This document shows, one piece after another, positions 41,743-50,872 of a stretch of 64,000 nt of DNA. Source of the stretch: Ruminococcus flavefaciens (GTDB lineage Bacteria; Bacillota; Clostridia; Oscillospirales; Ruminococcaceae); the NCBI RefSeq assembly GCF_900116855.1, contig NZ_UETD01000008.1, positions 1-64,000 on the forward strand, in the 5' to 3' direction. The translations under genes were made by a program, and so were the position numbers. Under the pieces are notes generated by a model. The model worked only from the letters and a program-made list of their open reading frames with translations. It was not told the origin of the DNA and made no database searches. Position 1 is the stretch's first letter, and the number at the start of each line of letters is the position of its first letter.

Positions 41743-42927
41743 GTGAGGATCATTAAGAATATAACATATAAAACAACACTGACTGCTTGTTTCATCGGCT
41801 ATGTGATACAGGCGATCGTCAACAACTTTGTACCGCTGCTGTTTCTGCGGTTTCGGTCGGAATTCTGTATCCAATTGGCACAGATCACATGGCTCATAAC
41901 GATCAATTTTGCCGTTCAGCTTACAGTTGATGCAGTTGCTCCTGCCTTTGCGGACAAGATCGGCTATCGGGTATCTATGCAGCTTGCACATATCCTGTCT
42001 GCATCGGGATTTCTGCTGATGACAGTTTTGCCAGACAAGCTCCCGTCACCCTTTGCAGGACTTGTGATCTGCATAGCGATGTATGCAGTCGGCGGAGGAC
42101 TTCTCGAAGTGCTTGTAAGCCCCATCGTCGAGGCTTGTCCGACAGACAACAAAGAGACTGCGATGTCCTTGCTCCACTCCTTCTACTGTTGGGGACAGGC
42201 GGCTACTGTGCTGTTATCGACTGTATTTTTTGCTATCGCAGGAATAGAGCATTGGCGCATTCTTGCCGCATTATGGTCGATCGTACCGATGTTGAATTTT
42301 ATTCTTTTCCTGAAAGTACCCATTGCCACACTATCCGAAACAAGAGGACAAGCATCGGGATTTGCCGAACTGATAAGAACACCACAATTCCTATTTTTCT
42401 GCCTGATGATGCTTTGTGCAGGTGCTTGTGAGCTGACGGTCAGTCAGTGGGCATCTGCATTTGCCGAATCGGGACTGCACATCTCAAAATCCGCAGGAGA
42501 CCTGATCGGGACTATGGGATTTGCAATATGTATGGGCAGTGCAAGAGCGATGTTTGGCAAATTTGGGGAGAAGATACCGCTGCAAAAGGTAATGCTCGCA
42601 TCGTCTGTTTTATGCGTTGGGAGCTATCTGCTGATCGGCTGTATGCTGTGCGGATTTTCAGTCGGGATATTCTGGCCGGGAACTTTCAGTCTCTCAGCCG
42701 CAAGGCTCAGAAACGGTGGAACGCTGATGTTTGCATTACTGGCGCTTGCAGGCGATCTTGGGTGCTGTGCCGGTCCGACGATCGCAGGAAAAGCGTCTGC
42801 CTTATTGGGGAGCGATCTGCACAGGGGTATCTTATGCGGTATTGTGTTTCCGTGTATCATGCTCTGCTGTGTTCTTCTGATGGATAAGGAATATCAGAAT
42901 GGAAAGGTCAGAAATGGAAACAAATAA
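41743..42927 (+). CDS. MFS transporter
   Basis: About 394 residues with eleven or twelve predicted membrane helices, a short charged loop after helix 2 (DKIGYRVSMQ) and a central cytoplasmic loop (about 190-215). It fits the major facilitator superfamily; substrate unknown, sugar- or drug-type possible. The start is uncertain. A GTG at 41743 is the first near the upstream stop, while GAGGTGAGG would better serve an ATT codon at 41752. It is preceded by a truncated gene and followed by a small membrane-protein gene on the same strand. Confidence 0.8.
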   Translation: MRIIKNITYKTTLTACFIGYVIQAIVNNFVPLLFLRFRSEFCIQLAQITWLITINFAVQLTVDAVAPAFADKIGYRVSMQLAHILSASGFLLMTVLPDKLPSPFAGLVICIAMYAVGGGLLEVLVSPIVEACPTDNKETAMSLLHSFYCWGQAATVLLSTVFFAIAGIEHWRILAALWSIVPMLNFILFLKVPIATLSETRGQASGFAELIRTPQFLFFCLMMLCAGACELTVSQWASAFAESGLHISKSAGDLIGTMGFAICMGSARAMFGKFGEKIPLQKVMLASSVLCVGSYLLIGCMLCGFSVGIFWPGTFSLSAARLRNGGTLMFALLALAGDLGCCAGPTIAGKASALLGSDLHRGILCGIVFPCIMLCCVLLMDKEYQNGKVRNGNK

Positions 42928-42947
42928 GAAAAAGAGGTCATAAGACA

Positions 42948-43118
42948 TTGAAGATCATCGGTATCATACTGCTGATTCTTTTCTCTGTTGGACTGATATT
43001 TTTCATCAAGGGTAAGATACACGAACGCCGTCCGTGGTACGATGATGACTTTTTCGATGATCTCAAGACAGATGCTGTGCTTGACAGGATCTCAGTGATC
43101 GCCTGTATTTCGCACTGA
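42948..43118 (+). CDS. Small single-pass membrane protein
   Basis: A 56-codon frame starting with TTG at 42948, preceded by AAAGAGGT at 9 bp spacing, 20 bp after the MFS stop. It encodes an N-terminal membrane helix (IIGIILLILFSVGLIFFI) and an acidic cytoplasmic or outer tail with WYDDDFFDDLK. No family is recognised. The ribosome site, the clear helix and its position in line with the MFS gene support a real small gene, possibly an accessory subunit. Confidence 0.5.
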   Translation: MKIIGIILLILFSVGLIFFIKGKIHERRPWYDDDFFDDLKTDAVLDRISVIACISH

Positions 43119-43129
43119 GCGCTCGCAGT

Positions 43130-44866
43130 CTAATTCCTCCAGCCTGTGCTGACTGCACGTTTAGTCACCATTGAGCGATATATACCGTCCTTAGCCATGA
43201 GGCTGCCGTGATCACCTGCTTCCGCTATCTGACCGTCTTTTATCACCATTATCCTGTCAGCATGAGCGATAGTATTCAGCCTATGTGCGATAACAAGGAG
43301 CGTTTTTCCCTTGCACAGTTCGGAGATAGCCTGCTGGATATAGCTTTCATTGTCAGCGTCCACACTTGCGGTAGCTTCGTCAAGAATGACGATAGGCGAA
43401 TTTTTCAGTATGCACCTTGCGATTGAAAGTCGCTGTGCCTGACCGCCTGAAAGTGACGCTCCGCCTTCACCGATAACAGTGTCAAAACCTTCCGGCAATT
43501 CCATGATGAAGTCGTAGCACCTTGCCTTTTTCGCAGCTTCAATTACTTCCTCACGGTTTGCATCAGGACGGCCAAGTGCGATATTGTTGTACACCGTATC
43601 CCGGAACAGATACACCCTCTGGAACACCATGCTGATGTTGTCCATAAGCACAGAAAGCGGTATATTTCGTATATCCGTGCCACGCAGAAGTATCTCTCCC
43701 GACTGAATATCCCAGAATCGTGCGAAAAGGCTTGCAATTGTGGATTTACCGCCGCCTGACGGTCCTACAAGAGCAGTCATTGTTCCCTTTTCAGCACTGA
43801 ACGAAACGTCCTTCAGAACGTCCTTTTTGTCGTAGGCAAAGGTGACGTTTCTGTATTCTATCTCAGGAGAATTATTCTCCGCAAGAGTCTGAGTACCGCT
43901 GTCGTCAAGCTCCTTTTCTGCAAAAAGTGCATCTATCCTGTCCATGCAGGCATTCATGACCGTCAGTCTTGTTCCCTGATCGTAGAATGTGCGGATAGGA
44001 ACGAACATATCAAACAGGAACAGCAGCATTCCGATGAAGTAATTCAGCGGCAGAGTACCGTTTCTGTACATCACCGCCGACACAGCCAGCACCGCCGCAG
44101 TTGCCAGTCCGTAGACTATGTACACAGAGGTTTTCCATGGCATATGGGCTTCCTCAAAGCCGAGGTTCACACGGCAGTTTGTGTCAAAGCTATCGGTCAG
44201 TTCCTTTGAACGCTCACCAAGGAGGTTGTAAGTCTTGATTATTCCGATACCCTCGGTGAAGTCAAGTACAGCCTTAGTCTGCACCTCCGAGGCTTCCTGA
44301 CGGGCATCGGAGTGCTTCAGATCGCTTTTCTGCATTGGTATACCGATAGTGATGATGATACCCGTAAACAGCAGTGAGACCAGTCCCAGCCGCCAGTCAA
44401 ATGCGAACATGAAGATTATCATTATAGCTTGCGAGAACAGATAACTCATCATGTCTGCAATTACCATCATGCAGTTTTCCTCAATGAAAACCATGTCTGT
44501 TGAAAGTACGGAGCTTATCCTGCCGATGTTGCCCTCTGTAAAAAATCCCATTGGCAGTCGGCGAAGATGTTCGCCCAGTTTCATTCGCATATCTGCAAAT
44601 ATCATATATCCTGCCGCACTTTGCAGACGGTCGGCAAGGTACTGGAAAAGTGCCTGTACTGCTACGCTTGCCACCAGTGCGACCGCCGCATAAATGCAGG
44701 CTCGCTTTGAAATATTTCCGTCGATGAATGCCGCCGCTATGAAGTACATAACGATTATCGGCACTTTCATCAGCATTCCTTTCAGAAATGAAAGCACGAA
44801 TGCACCGTAAATTCTGCCCTTGTATTTCCCCGAAATGCCGAGGATACGCCTTATCATTCCTATCAT
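43130..44866 (-). CDS. ABC transporter, fused permease-ATPase, second half of a heterodimer
   Basis: A 578-residue exporter-fold protein with six membrane helices (about 15-290) and an ATPase domain (about 335-578). The ATPase has Walker A GPSGGGKST, Q-loop SMVFQRVYLF, signature LSGGQAQRLSI, Walker B IVILDEATASVD and H-loop IAHR. It overlaps the start of its partner gene by 4 bp. The MVFQ-x-VYLF Q-loop and pairing are like those of YbtP/YbtQ and IrtA/IrtB siderophore importers, but many multidrug pairs look the same. The TetR gene upstream suggests drug- or metabolite-induced expression. Confidence 0.88.
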   Translation of the reverse strand: MIGMIRRILGISGKYKGRIYGAFVLSFLKGMLMKVPIIVMYFIAAAFIDGNISKRACIYAAVALVASVAVQALFQYLADRLQSAAGYMIFADMRMKLGEHLRRLPMGFFTEGNIGRISSVLSTDMVFIEENCMMVIADMMSYLFSQAIMIIFMFAFDWRLGLVSLLFTGIIITIGIPMQKSDLKHSDARQEASEVQTKAVLDFTEGIGIIKTYNLLGERSKELTDSFDTNCRVNLGFEEAHMPWKTSVYIVYGLATAAVLAVSAVMYRNGTLPLNYFIGMLLFLFDMFVPIRTFYDQGTRLTVMNACMDRIDALFAEKELDDSGTQTLAENNSPEIEYRNVTFAYDKKDVLKDVSFSAEKGTMTALVGPSGGGKSTIASLFARFWDIQSGEILLRGTDIRNIPLSVLMDNISMVFQRVYLFRDTVYNNIALGRPDANREEVIEAAKKARCYDFIMELPEGFDTVIGEGGASLSGGQAQRLSIARCILKNSPIVILDEATASVDADNESYIQQAISELCKGKTLLVIAHRLNTIAHADRIMVIKDGQIAEAGDHGSLMAKDGIYRSMVTKRAVSTGWRN

Positions 44867-46608
44867 GCTCTCACCTCATTTCCGATAGTCCAGCTTGCTC
44901 TCGCTTCGCTGCTGCTCCACAGCTTTTTGTACTCATCGCAGCTTTCCAGCAGTTTTTCATGTGTATCCGCAGCGATTATGTTTCCGTCTTTCATCACGCA
45001 AATTTTGTCCGCATTCACGACAGTCTGCAAACGATGAGCAATGACGAGAACAGTTTTCCCCTTGATTATCTCAGCAATTGCCGCATTCATTTTCTCCTCG
45101 TTTTCGGGGTCTATGAAAGCCGTGGCTTCGTCCAGAACTATCACAGGAGCATTTTTCAGTATTGCTCTTGCAAGTGAAATTCGCTGACGTTCACCGCCTG
45201 AAAGCTGCTTGCCTCCGTCGCCTGCCATAGTGTCTATGCCGTCAGGCAGGCGCTCAAGGAATTCCCTGCACTGAGCCTTTTCCGCAGCTTCAAGCACCTG
45301 TTCACGGGTAGCCTTCGGGTCGCCCATGAGGATATTCTCATACAGCGTGGTATTGAACAGGAACTGCTCCTGCGAAACGTAGGAAATGCGGTCATTCAGA
45401 GCCTCTATGCTCATGTCGGTGATGTCCTGTCCGCCGAGAGTTATCTTTCCGCCGTTTATATCATAGTAATGCACCAGCAGCTTTGCAAGTGTGGATTTGC
45501 CGCTTCCCGATTCTCCCACAAGCGCAGTAAGCGAGCCCTCCTTTAATTCAAGTGAAACACCGTGAAGAACTTCCTGTTCCTTGTAGGCAAAGTGAACATC
45601 TTCAAACTTAACGATATTTGAATTACCGATAAACGAATTATCCTTAGTTTTTAAAGGCTCACTGTCCATAGCCTTTTCTATCTCGTCTATCTTGTAGTTG
45701 AGCTGTGGGAATTTGCCTGCGAAGTTCAGCGCTTTCAGTATTGGAACTCCCACAGAAAGTGAAAGGCAGAACACCAGCACAAGGTCCGCTAAGGTCGAAC
45801 TTCCGTTGATGACCAGCAGTGTTCCCACAGGCAGCATCACAAGTGCCACGCAAGGGAGAATAGCGCTGTACAGAGCCATCCACGGCCAGCATATCTTGTA
45901 CCATTCAAGGGTGAAATCACGGTAGCTTTTGATGTCCTTTTCGTACCGCTGATAGGACTCGCCGTCACGTCCGAAGACCTTGACTACCTCCATGCCGTTG
46001 ATGTACTCGATAATGGTTGCGTTCATCTTCGCAGATGCCGCATAATAGTCATTCATACGCTCCATGCCTGCCTTGAACATCATGCCCATTGCAAACATTC
46101 CGATAGGCAGCGAACAGAGCGAAAGAAGCGCCAGTTTCCAGTCTGCAAAGAACATACAGATAATAGCTATCGCCGCCATTGCAAGGTTTGAAATGCCCTC
46201 GGGAATTGCGTGTGCAAGGAGCATTTCCACCTGTTCGATATCATCGGTGAACAGCTTTTTTATCCTGCCGTTCCCCATATCCTGTATCGTTCCGAGAGGC
46301 TGACGCTCCAGCTTTTTCTGAAGGGATATGCGGATATTTTTCAGCGTATTGTATGCGGATATGTGGGAGAATTTAAGTCCCAGAACATATAAGATAGCAT
46401 ATGCTAACAAGCATATAAAAATAAAAGCGATATGCCAAGTATAATAGCCTGCGGAGAGCTTTTCGCCCTCCAGAAGCGGCTTTATTATGCGATACACCAG
46501 AAAAAACGGCACCGCTGACGCTATCAGTGCAATAAACATGACCGCCAGCGCTCCGTAGGTGTATTTTATGTATTCGCCCATGTAGGGCTTGACTTTCTTA
46601 AACATCAT
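44863..46608 (-). CDS. ABC transporter, fused permease-ATPase, first half of a heterodimer
   Basis: A 581-residue protein with six membrane helices (about 15-300) and an ATPase domain (about 340-580). Motifs are Walker A GESGSGKST, Q-loop YVSQEQFLFNTT, signature LSGGERQRISL, Walker B VIVLDEATAFID and H-loop IAHR. It starts inside the end of the TetR gene (11-bp overlap) and overlaps the partner ABC gene by 4 bp, making a three-gene tetR-ABC-ABC operon. Substrate not predictable; the pair could export drugs or import metallophores. Confidence 0.88.
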   Translation of the reverse strand: MMFKKVKPYMGEYIKYTYGALAVMFIALIASAVPFFLVYRIIKPLLEGEKLSAGYYTWHIAFIFICLLAYAILYVLGLKFSHISAYNTLKNIRISLQKKLERQPLGTIQDMGNGRIKKLFTDDIEQVEMLLAHAIPEGISNLAMAAIAIICMFFADWKLALLSLCSLPIGMFAMGMMFKAGMERMNDYYAASAKMNATIIEYINGMEVVKVFGRDGESYQRYEKDIKSYRDFTLEWYKICWPWMALYSAILPCVALVMLPVGTLLVINGSSTLADLVLVFCLSLSVGVPILKALNFAGKFPQLNYKIDEIEKAMDSEPLKTKDNSFIGNSNIVKFEDVHFAYKEQEVLHGVSLELKEGSLTALVGESGSGKSTLAKLLVHYYDINGGKITLGGQDITDMSIEALNDRISYVSQEQFLFNTTLYENILMGDPKATREQVLEAAEKAQCREFLERLPDGIDTMAGDGGKQLSGGERQRISLARAILKNAPVIVLDEATAFIDPENEEKMNAAIAEIIKGKTVLVIAHRLQTVVNADKICVMKDGNIIAADTHEKLLESCDEYKKLWSSSEARASWTIGNEVRA

Positions 46609-47227
46609 CTTCTCCTTTCAGCAGAATGACATCTCTCCAGTTGAAAAATCTGCACATGACACGGCAATGCTCCTCAATTTTTTTCCACGACATTTTATGG
46701 ATAAAGGGCTCGCACACACAGGTCCAGTATGATGAGATAAGAACATGGAACTCCTGTCTCGTTACATCAGCTTTGGCAAGACCGCGCTTTTTCGCCTCGT
46801 CGTAGAATTTTTCGTAAGCATAACTCAGCTTTGTCACGAAATCATGATTGAAGTTCTCATATCTTGTACCTGCGGCTTTGTCAATAAGCAGGACAAATGT
46901 GATCCTGTTGTCGTAAAGCAGCCTGAACATAGGGATAAACGACTCATAGGTCATAGTCCATGATGCAATGATCTCAGCATTGCTCAGTGCAGAAAAGTCG
47001 ATATCCGATCTGTTTTCAACAAAGTCATTCAGTTCAGAAACTATGCCGTCAACAACAGCACAGAAGAGCTCCTCCTTGCCCTTATATCGCTTATACAGCG
47101 CACCTGTGGTAATGCCTGCGTTCTCGCAGATAGTTTTAAGTTCAGCCTTTATGAAGCCGTTTTTATTGAACTCAGCCTCCGCACTCGCAAGCAGTCTCGG
47201 ATCAATGCTTTTATCAGGTGTAGACAT
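46598..47227 (-). CDS. TetR-family regulator of the heterodimeric ABC pair
   Basis: A 209-residue repressor with the TetR N-terminal helix-turn-helix (ELKTICENAGITTGALYKRYKGKEELF, about 31-57) and a helical ligand-binding domain. It is the first gene of the tetR-ABC-ABC operon, and its promoter carries overlapping GATAAT palindromes at 47251-47271, so autoregulation and control of the transporter are likely. A GGAG ribosome site lies before the ATG. Confidence 0.9.
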   Translation of the reverse strand: MSTPDKSIDPRLLASAEAEFNKNGFIKAELKTICENAGITTGALYKRYKGKEELFCAVVDGIVSELNDFVENRSDIDFSALSNAEIIASWTMTYESFIPMFRLLYDNRITFVLLIDKAAGTRYENFNHDFVTKLSYAYEKFYDEAKKRGLAKADVTRQEFHVLISSYWTCVCEPFIHKMSWKKIEEHCRVMCRFFNWRDVILLKGEDDV

Positions 47228-47250
47228 CAGCTCACTCCTTTGATATTTGT

Positions 47251-47300
47251 ATTATCGATAATCTGATTATCATTCTATCACATCTTCTGCTGTTTGTCAA
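47251..47300 (-). promoter_or_regulatory. Promoter and TetR operator for tetR-ABC-ABC
   Basis: On the minus strand TTGACA (47295-47300) and TAGAAT (47272-47277) are spaced by 17 bp. Immediately downstream are two overlapping palindromes: GATAATC-T-GATTATC (47257-47271) and ATTATCGATAAT (47251-47262). This places three GATAAT half sites in a row over the start of transcription, a typical place for repression by the TetR protein encoded next. Confidence 0.8.
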
Positions 47301-47347
47301 GAGAAATATTATCATTTTTGAAATGCGTTCACAGCTTTTATGCATCA

Positions 47348-47381
47348 AAAAGAGCTTATACATAGCTGTATAAGCTCTTTT
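47348..47381 (-). terminator. Rho-independent terminator of the FtsX-type ABC operon
   Basis: A perfect 15-bp stem (47348-47362 with 47367-47381) closed by a 4-nt loop, followed on the minus strand by a run of T. It lies 7 bp after the stop codon of the 903-residue permease. Confidence 0.88.
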
Positions 47382-47387
47382 CCATAT

Positions 47388-50099
47388 TTATTCTCTGTTT
47401 TTTAGTATCTCCGCAGGGGATATTTTCCTGATCTTTCTTATAAGCAGGCTGTTGATGACTGTGTAAACAAGAATGATAGCAAAGTATATTATTACATACA
47501 GATACCACGGAAAAGAAAGTTTCATAGCACAGGCAACATTCGGGATAAAGCTCGGGAATATCATATCCATAGCCTTTTTTGCGAGAGGCACGGCAATTGC
47601 TGCTCCTACTGCAACTACAAAAAGATTTCCGTTCAAATACAGCGACCGTATCTCCTTCGGACGATAGCCGAATATTTTGATAAGCGATATGCCCATTGCT
47701 GACCTGTCTATCATGACCCCCAGCATAAGATACATCACTACGCAGAATACCACTGTTCCTGCGGCGATCAATGTTACCACAAGTGAGAACATCAGCTTTA
47801 CAAATACGCTTGCACTTCTCTCTACGTCTTCCTTTGTTGTGACCGAGTACAGTCTGCCCTCGTCAATATCCAGCCTCTTATCTGAGTAAACTGTATTGAA
47901 GTAGTCCTCGTCCTTCCCGAAAAGCTCACGCATACTTCCAATGTCCATGAATATCGTAAAGCCAACGGAATATTCGCTGATACCGGTCACAGTAAAGCTG
48001 TGATCTGCGTCTGCTGCGGAGTTGCTGAACACAACTCTGTCGCCCACTTTGTAGCCGTAACGCTCCACCAGTGAAGAATTGATAACAGCCTTTGTCTTGC
48101 CTTTTTCGGGTCTGGCATCGAAATATTTGCTTTTACCGTCAATGCCGATAACAGTCACATCAAGTGTATATCCCATACAGTCTGTACTGAGAGTTTCGAT
48201 ATATGCAGCCTCTCCGCCTTCGGGGACTGTTTTCTCGGGATATTTGTACAGATACTGGTATCCGTACTTTGTGTCGCTGACAGTATAGTCCCTGACATTG
48301 CTGCACATCACATAGCAGTCAAGTCCCAGCATAACGACCATTATCGCAACAAGCATCCCGCAGATCATCGTCACCGCAGAACGTGATTCCCTGACTAACT
48401 GACGAATAGCAAACAGTCTTGGGAAGCTCTTTGTTTTAAGTGTGAACTGCTTGTAACTGCCTACTGACTGCTCGTTCTTCATAAGAGAAAGAGCTGTCCT
48501 TGAGAGCTTTTTGTTGATCACAAAAGCGTTTACAGCAGCACATATCGCAGGCGGAAGGATCACCGCATAAGCGATAAGATAAGGCGGATATACCGTTTTG
48601 AATTCGGGGATAGAGAAATAGCTGTACGAATCCTGAGCCTGTGTGCTGACTCCCAGCGGTGAAAATCCAAGAGCTGCTCCAATCACGCCTGCTATAAAAG
48701 CGATAAGGGTAGGCATTGTGATATAGTGAAGCATAAGGTTTTTCTTCTTTACGCCCAGTGCATACAAAGCTCCGATAACGCTCTGTTCCTGCTCTATCTG
48801 ATGAACTACGAATACTGATATAACATAGGCAAACAGTGCAAGAACGATAACGCCTGCGATAAGACCTGCATTCTTATCCATTACCATATCTCCTGCCGCA
48901 CCTTCAATACGGATATTATCCTCCGCAGTAACAAATGAAGTCAGGTTTTCGATATCTACATCAAATATTTCGTCAAGAAGCCTGTCTGTTTTGTCTTTGA
49001 ATTCCTTAACGCCGTCAGAAAGCTCCTCAGAGCCCTCAGCCGCAGAATCCGCTCCCCCTGTATATTCGGATATCCCATTCCTGAATTCGGATATATCATC
49101 AAGACTCTTCATCAGAGCAGAAAGCTGTTCCGAATGTGTGGCGGCAGTCAGCTTTTCAAGAGTGTCGTGATAGTTCTCCTCGGTCAGAACGATATTCTGT
49201 CCCGTTGCTGCAAGCGATGTATTCGCCTGAGCGAGATACCCCTCAAACAGCTTATCTGCCGCATCACGCAGTTCCGAACTATGACTGCTGAGTTTTTTAA
49301 GTCCTTCGGAAAGCTCCATTGCTCCATCATTGAGCTTGCTTACTCCGTTTTCTATCTCATTGCGTTCATCAAGTATTTCTTCGATCGTTTCACGGAAATA
49401 CTTATCCTTGACCGATTCCGGAGTTATCTTTATGTCCCTTATCTTTTCCTTTAGTTCATCATTTGAAGTATTTCCCAGACGGTAGGCATAGGTGTATTCC
49501 TCCGCATTGAGTCCGTCTGCCGATCTCAGTTCATCATATTGCTCAGCGGTTGTGAACAACAGTCCGAAAGAGCTCCTTTCAACGGCAGTATCACTGAAAT
49601 TGGCAATACACATATCGTAATCGGGGACAGAGCCTATACCGGTGACAGTAAAGCTTGTTCCGCCTGCTATGACCGTATCACCGATATGGATATTATGTGC
49701 GGAGGCGTATCCCTTTTCAATGACAGCTTCGCCGTTTTTTGCAGCAAGCTCTCCTTCGTCAAGCTGTATGAGGTCGATGATCTCTCTGTTCCTGAACATA
49801 CGGAGAGTTTCATTATCTTTTGTTTTAAGGTCAAGAGAGAACATCGGCTCTATCTGCGTCCCGTCAGCTGTCAGCTCGGATATATCCTCATCAGAAAGCG
49901 GCACAAATACCGTAAACTGACCGTCCTCCACCATATTCACCGACTTGTGGTTTTCAGTTCCCCGAATTATCATTTCCGCAGAACCGACTATCGAAACTAC
50001 AAGAAATATCCCCATCACTATAAGGAGGAGCAGTGCGGCATATCTTCCGAAATTCGTTCTGAGATCACGCAGAAGCCGTTTGCTGAGTATCTTATTCAT
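47388..50099 (-). CDS. Large FtsX-type ABC permease with coiled-coil insert
   Basis: A 903-residue permease. It has an N-terminal membrane helix (LRTNFGRYAALLLLIVMGIFLVVS), an outer domain and a long helical insert (about 235-390) rich in Leu, Ser and Glu with heptad-like spacing. Then come the first FtsX three-helix set (about 410-540), a second outer domain and the last helices ending in RKISPAEILKNRE. Such permeases with coiled-coil inserts are common in Bacillota beside LolD-type ATPases and often respond to antimicrobial peptides. Its start touches the ATPase stop (1-bp overlap). Confidence 0.87.
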   Translation of the reverse strand: MNKILSKRLLRDLRTNFGRYAALLLLIVMGIFLVVSIVGSAEMIIRGTENHKSVNMVEDGQFTVFVPLSDEDISELTADGTQIEPMFSLDLKTKDNETLRMFRNREIIDLIQLDEGELAAKNGEAVIEKGYASAHNIHIGDTVIAGGTSFTVTGIGSVPDYDMCIANFSDTAVERSSFGLLFTTAEQYDELRSADGLNAEEYTYAYRLGNTSNDELKEKIRDIKITPESVKDKYFRETIEEILDERNEIENGVSKLNDGAMELSEGLKKLSSHSSELRDAADKLFEGYLAQANTSLAATGQNIVLTEENYHDTLEKLTAATHSEQLSALMKSLDDISEFRNGISEYTGGADSAAEGSEELSDGVKEFKDKTDRLLDEIFDVDIENLTSFVTAEDNIRIEGAAGDMVMDKNAGLIAGVIVLALFAYVISVFVVHQIEQEQSVIGALYALGVKKKNLMLHYITMPTLIAFIAGVIGAALGFSPLGVSTQAQDSYSYFSIPEFKTVYPPYLIAYAVILPPAICAAVNAFVINKKLSRTALSLMKNEQSVGSYKQFTLKTKSFPRLFAIRQLVRESRSAVTMICGMLVAIMVVMLGLDCYVMCSNVRDYTVSDTKYGYQYLYKYPEKTVPEGGEAAYIETLSTDCMGYTLDVTVIGIDGKSKYFDARPEKGKTKAVINSSLVERYGYKVGDRVVFSNSAADADHSFTVTGISEYSVGFTIFMDIGSMRELFGKDEDYFNTVYSDKRLDIDEGRLYSVTTKEDVERSASVFVKLMFSLVVTLIAAGTVVFCVVMYLMLGVMIDRSAMGISLIKIFGYRPKEIRSLYLNGNLFVVAVGAAIAVPLAKKAMDMIFPSFIPNVACAMKLSFPWYLYVIIYFAIILVYTVINSLLIRKIRKISPAEILKNRE

Positions 50100-50800
50100 T
50101 ATAAGTCCTCCAGTTCTGCGGCAGGAACTCTCTTTTCATTCTCATATTCTTTTTTCACAAGTCCGTCCTTTATGATAATGACCTTATGCACCATATTCTT
50201 TATGGAATTATTGTGAGTAACTATCAGCATTGTAGTACCGTATTTTTCATTTATTTTCTCAAGAAGAACAAGTATATCACGGCTGGTTTTTGAATCCAGC
50301 GCACCTGTGGGCTCATCGCACAGAAGCAGCTTGGGATTCTTTACAAGAGCTCTTGCAATAGCACATCTCTGCTGTTGTCCGCCCGAAAGCTGTGCAGGGA
50401 ATTTATTCTGATGCTCTGTAAGTCCGAGAGTTTCGAGAAGCTCATCTATGTCAAGAGGCTTTTCAGCTATATACCGGCATATCTGTATATTCTCCCTGAC
50501 AGTGAGATTTGGTACAAGATTATAGAACTGAAAGATAAATCCAAGGTTATCACGCCGATAATCCGAAAGCTGTGCAGGCTTCATCCCGAATATCTCGGTC
50601 CCATCAACTTTTATCGAACCCGAATCCATAGTATCAAGTCCGCCGATACAGTTAAGGAGCGTGGATTTTCCCGAGCCGCTTGTGCCTTGGATGACGCACA
50701 TCTGTCCTCTTTCAAGTCCCGTGGAAACCCCTTTCAGCACCTGAATGTAGCTTGTATCCTTACCATAGCTTTTCTTAACGTCTTTCACCTGAAGATACAT
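50099..50800 (-). CDS. LolD/MacB-type ABC ATPase
   Basis: A 233-residue ATPase with Walker A GTSGSGKST, Q-loop FIFQFYNLVPNL, signature LSGGQQQRCAI, Walker B LLLCDEPTGALD and H-loop IVTHN. It closely resembles the ATPase that starts the NRPS-PKS operon (same length, same motifs) but has the normal Pro in DEPTG. It pairs with the 903-residue permease and lies 72 bp after a TetR gene, which probably controls it. Confidence 0.93.
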   Translation of the reverse strand: MYLQVKDVKKSYGKDTSYIQVLKGVSTGLERGQMCVIQGTSGSGKSTLLNCIGGLDTMDSGSIKVDGTEIFGMKPAQLSDYRRDNLGFIFQFYNLVPNLTVRENIQICRYIAEKPLDIDELLETLGLTEHQNKFPAQLSGGQQQRCAIARALVKNPKLLLCDEPTGALDSKTSRDILVLLEKINEKYGTTMLIVTHNNSIKNMVHKVIIIKDGLVKKEYENEKRVPAAELEDL

Positions 50801-50840
50801 TTATATCCCTCCAATTGTAAGTATTCGCTAACACATTATC

Positions 50841-50868
50841 AAAAGCAAAGGGAGTTCCCTCCCTGCTT
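50841..50868 (-). terminator. Hairpin between tetR and the ABC ATPase gene
   Basis: On the minus strand AAAGC...GGGAG pairs with CTCCC...GCTTT around a short loop, followed by TTTTG. It lies just after the TetR stop and may partly terminate transcription, so that the ABC genes are expressed less than tetR, or act as a processing site. Confidence 0.5.
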
Positions 50869-50872
50869 TATA

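Noticed and set aside
43130-46608. Firm annotation of the ABC pair as siderophore importers
   Set aside because: Q-loop similarity to YbtP/YbtQ is not specific enough; drug exporters share it.
47251-47271. GATAAT repeats read as a Fur box
   Set aside because: The half sites have a palindromic layout directly after the -10 of a tetR gene, which fits a TetR operator better.
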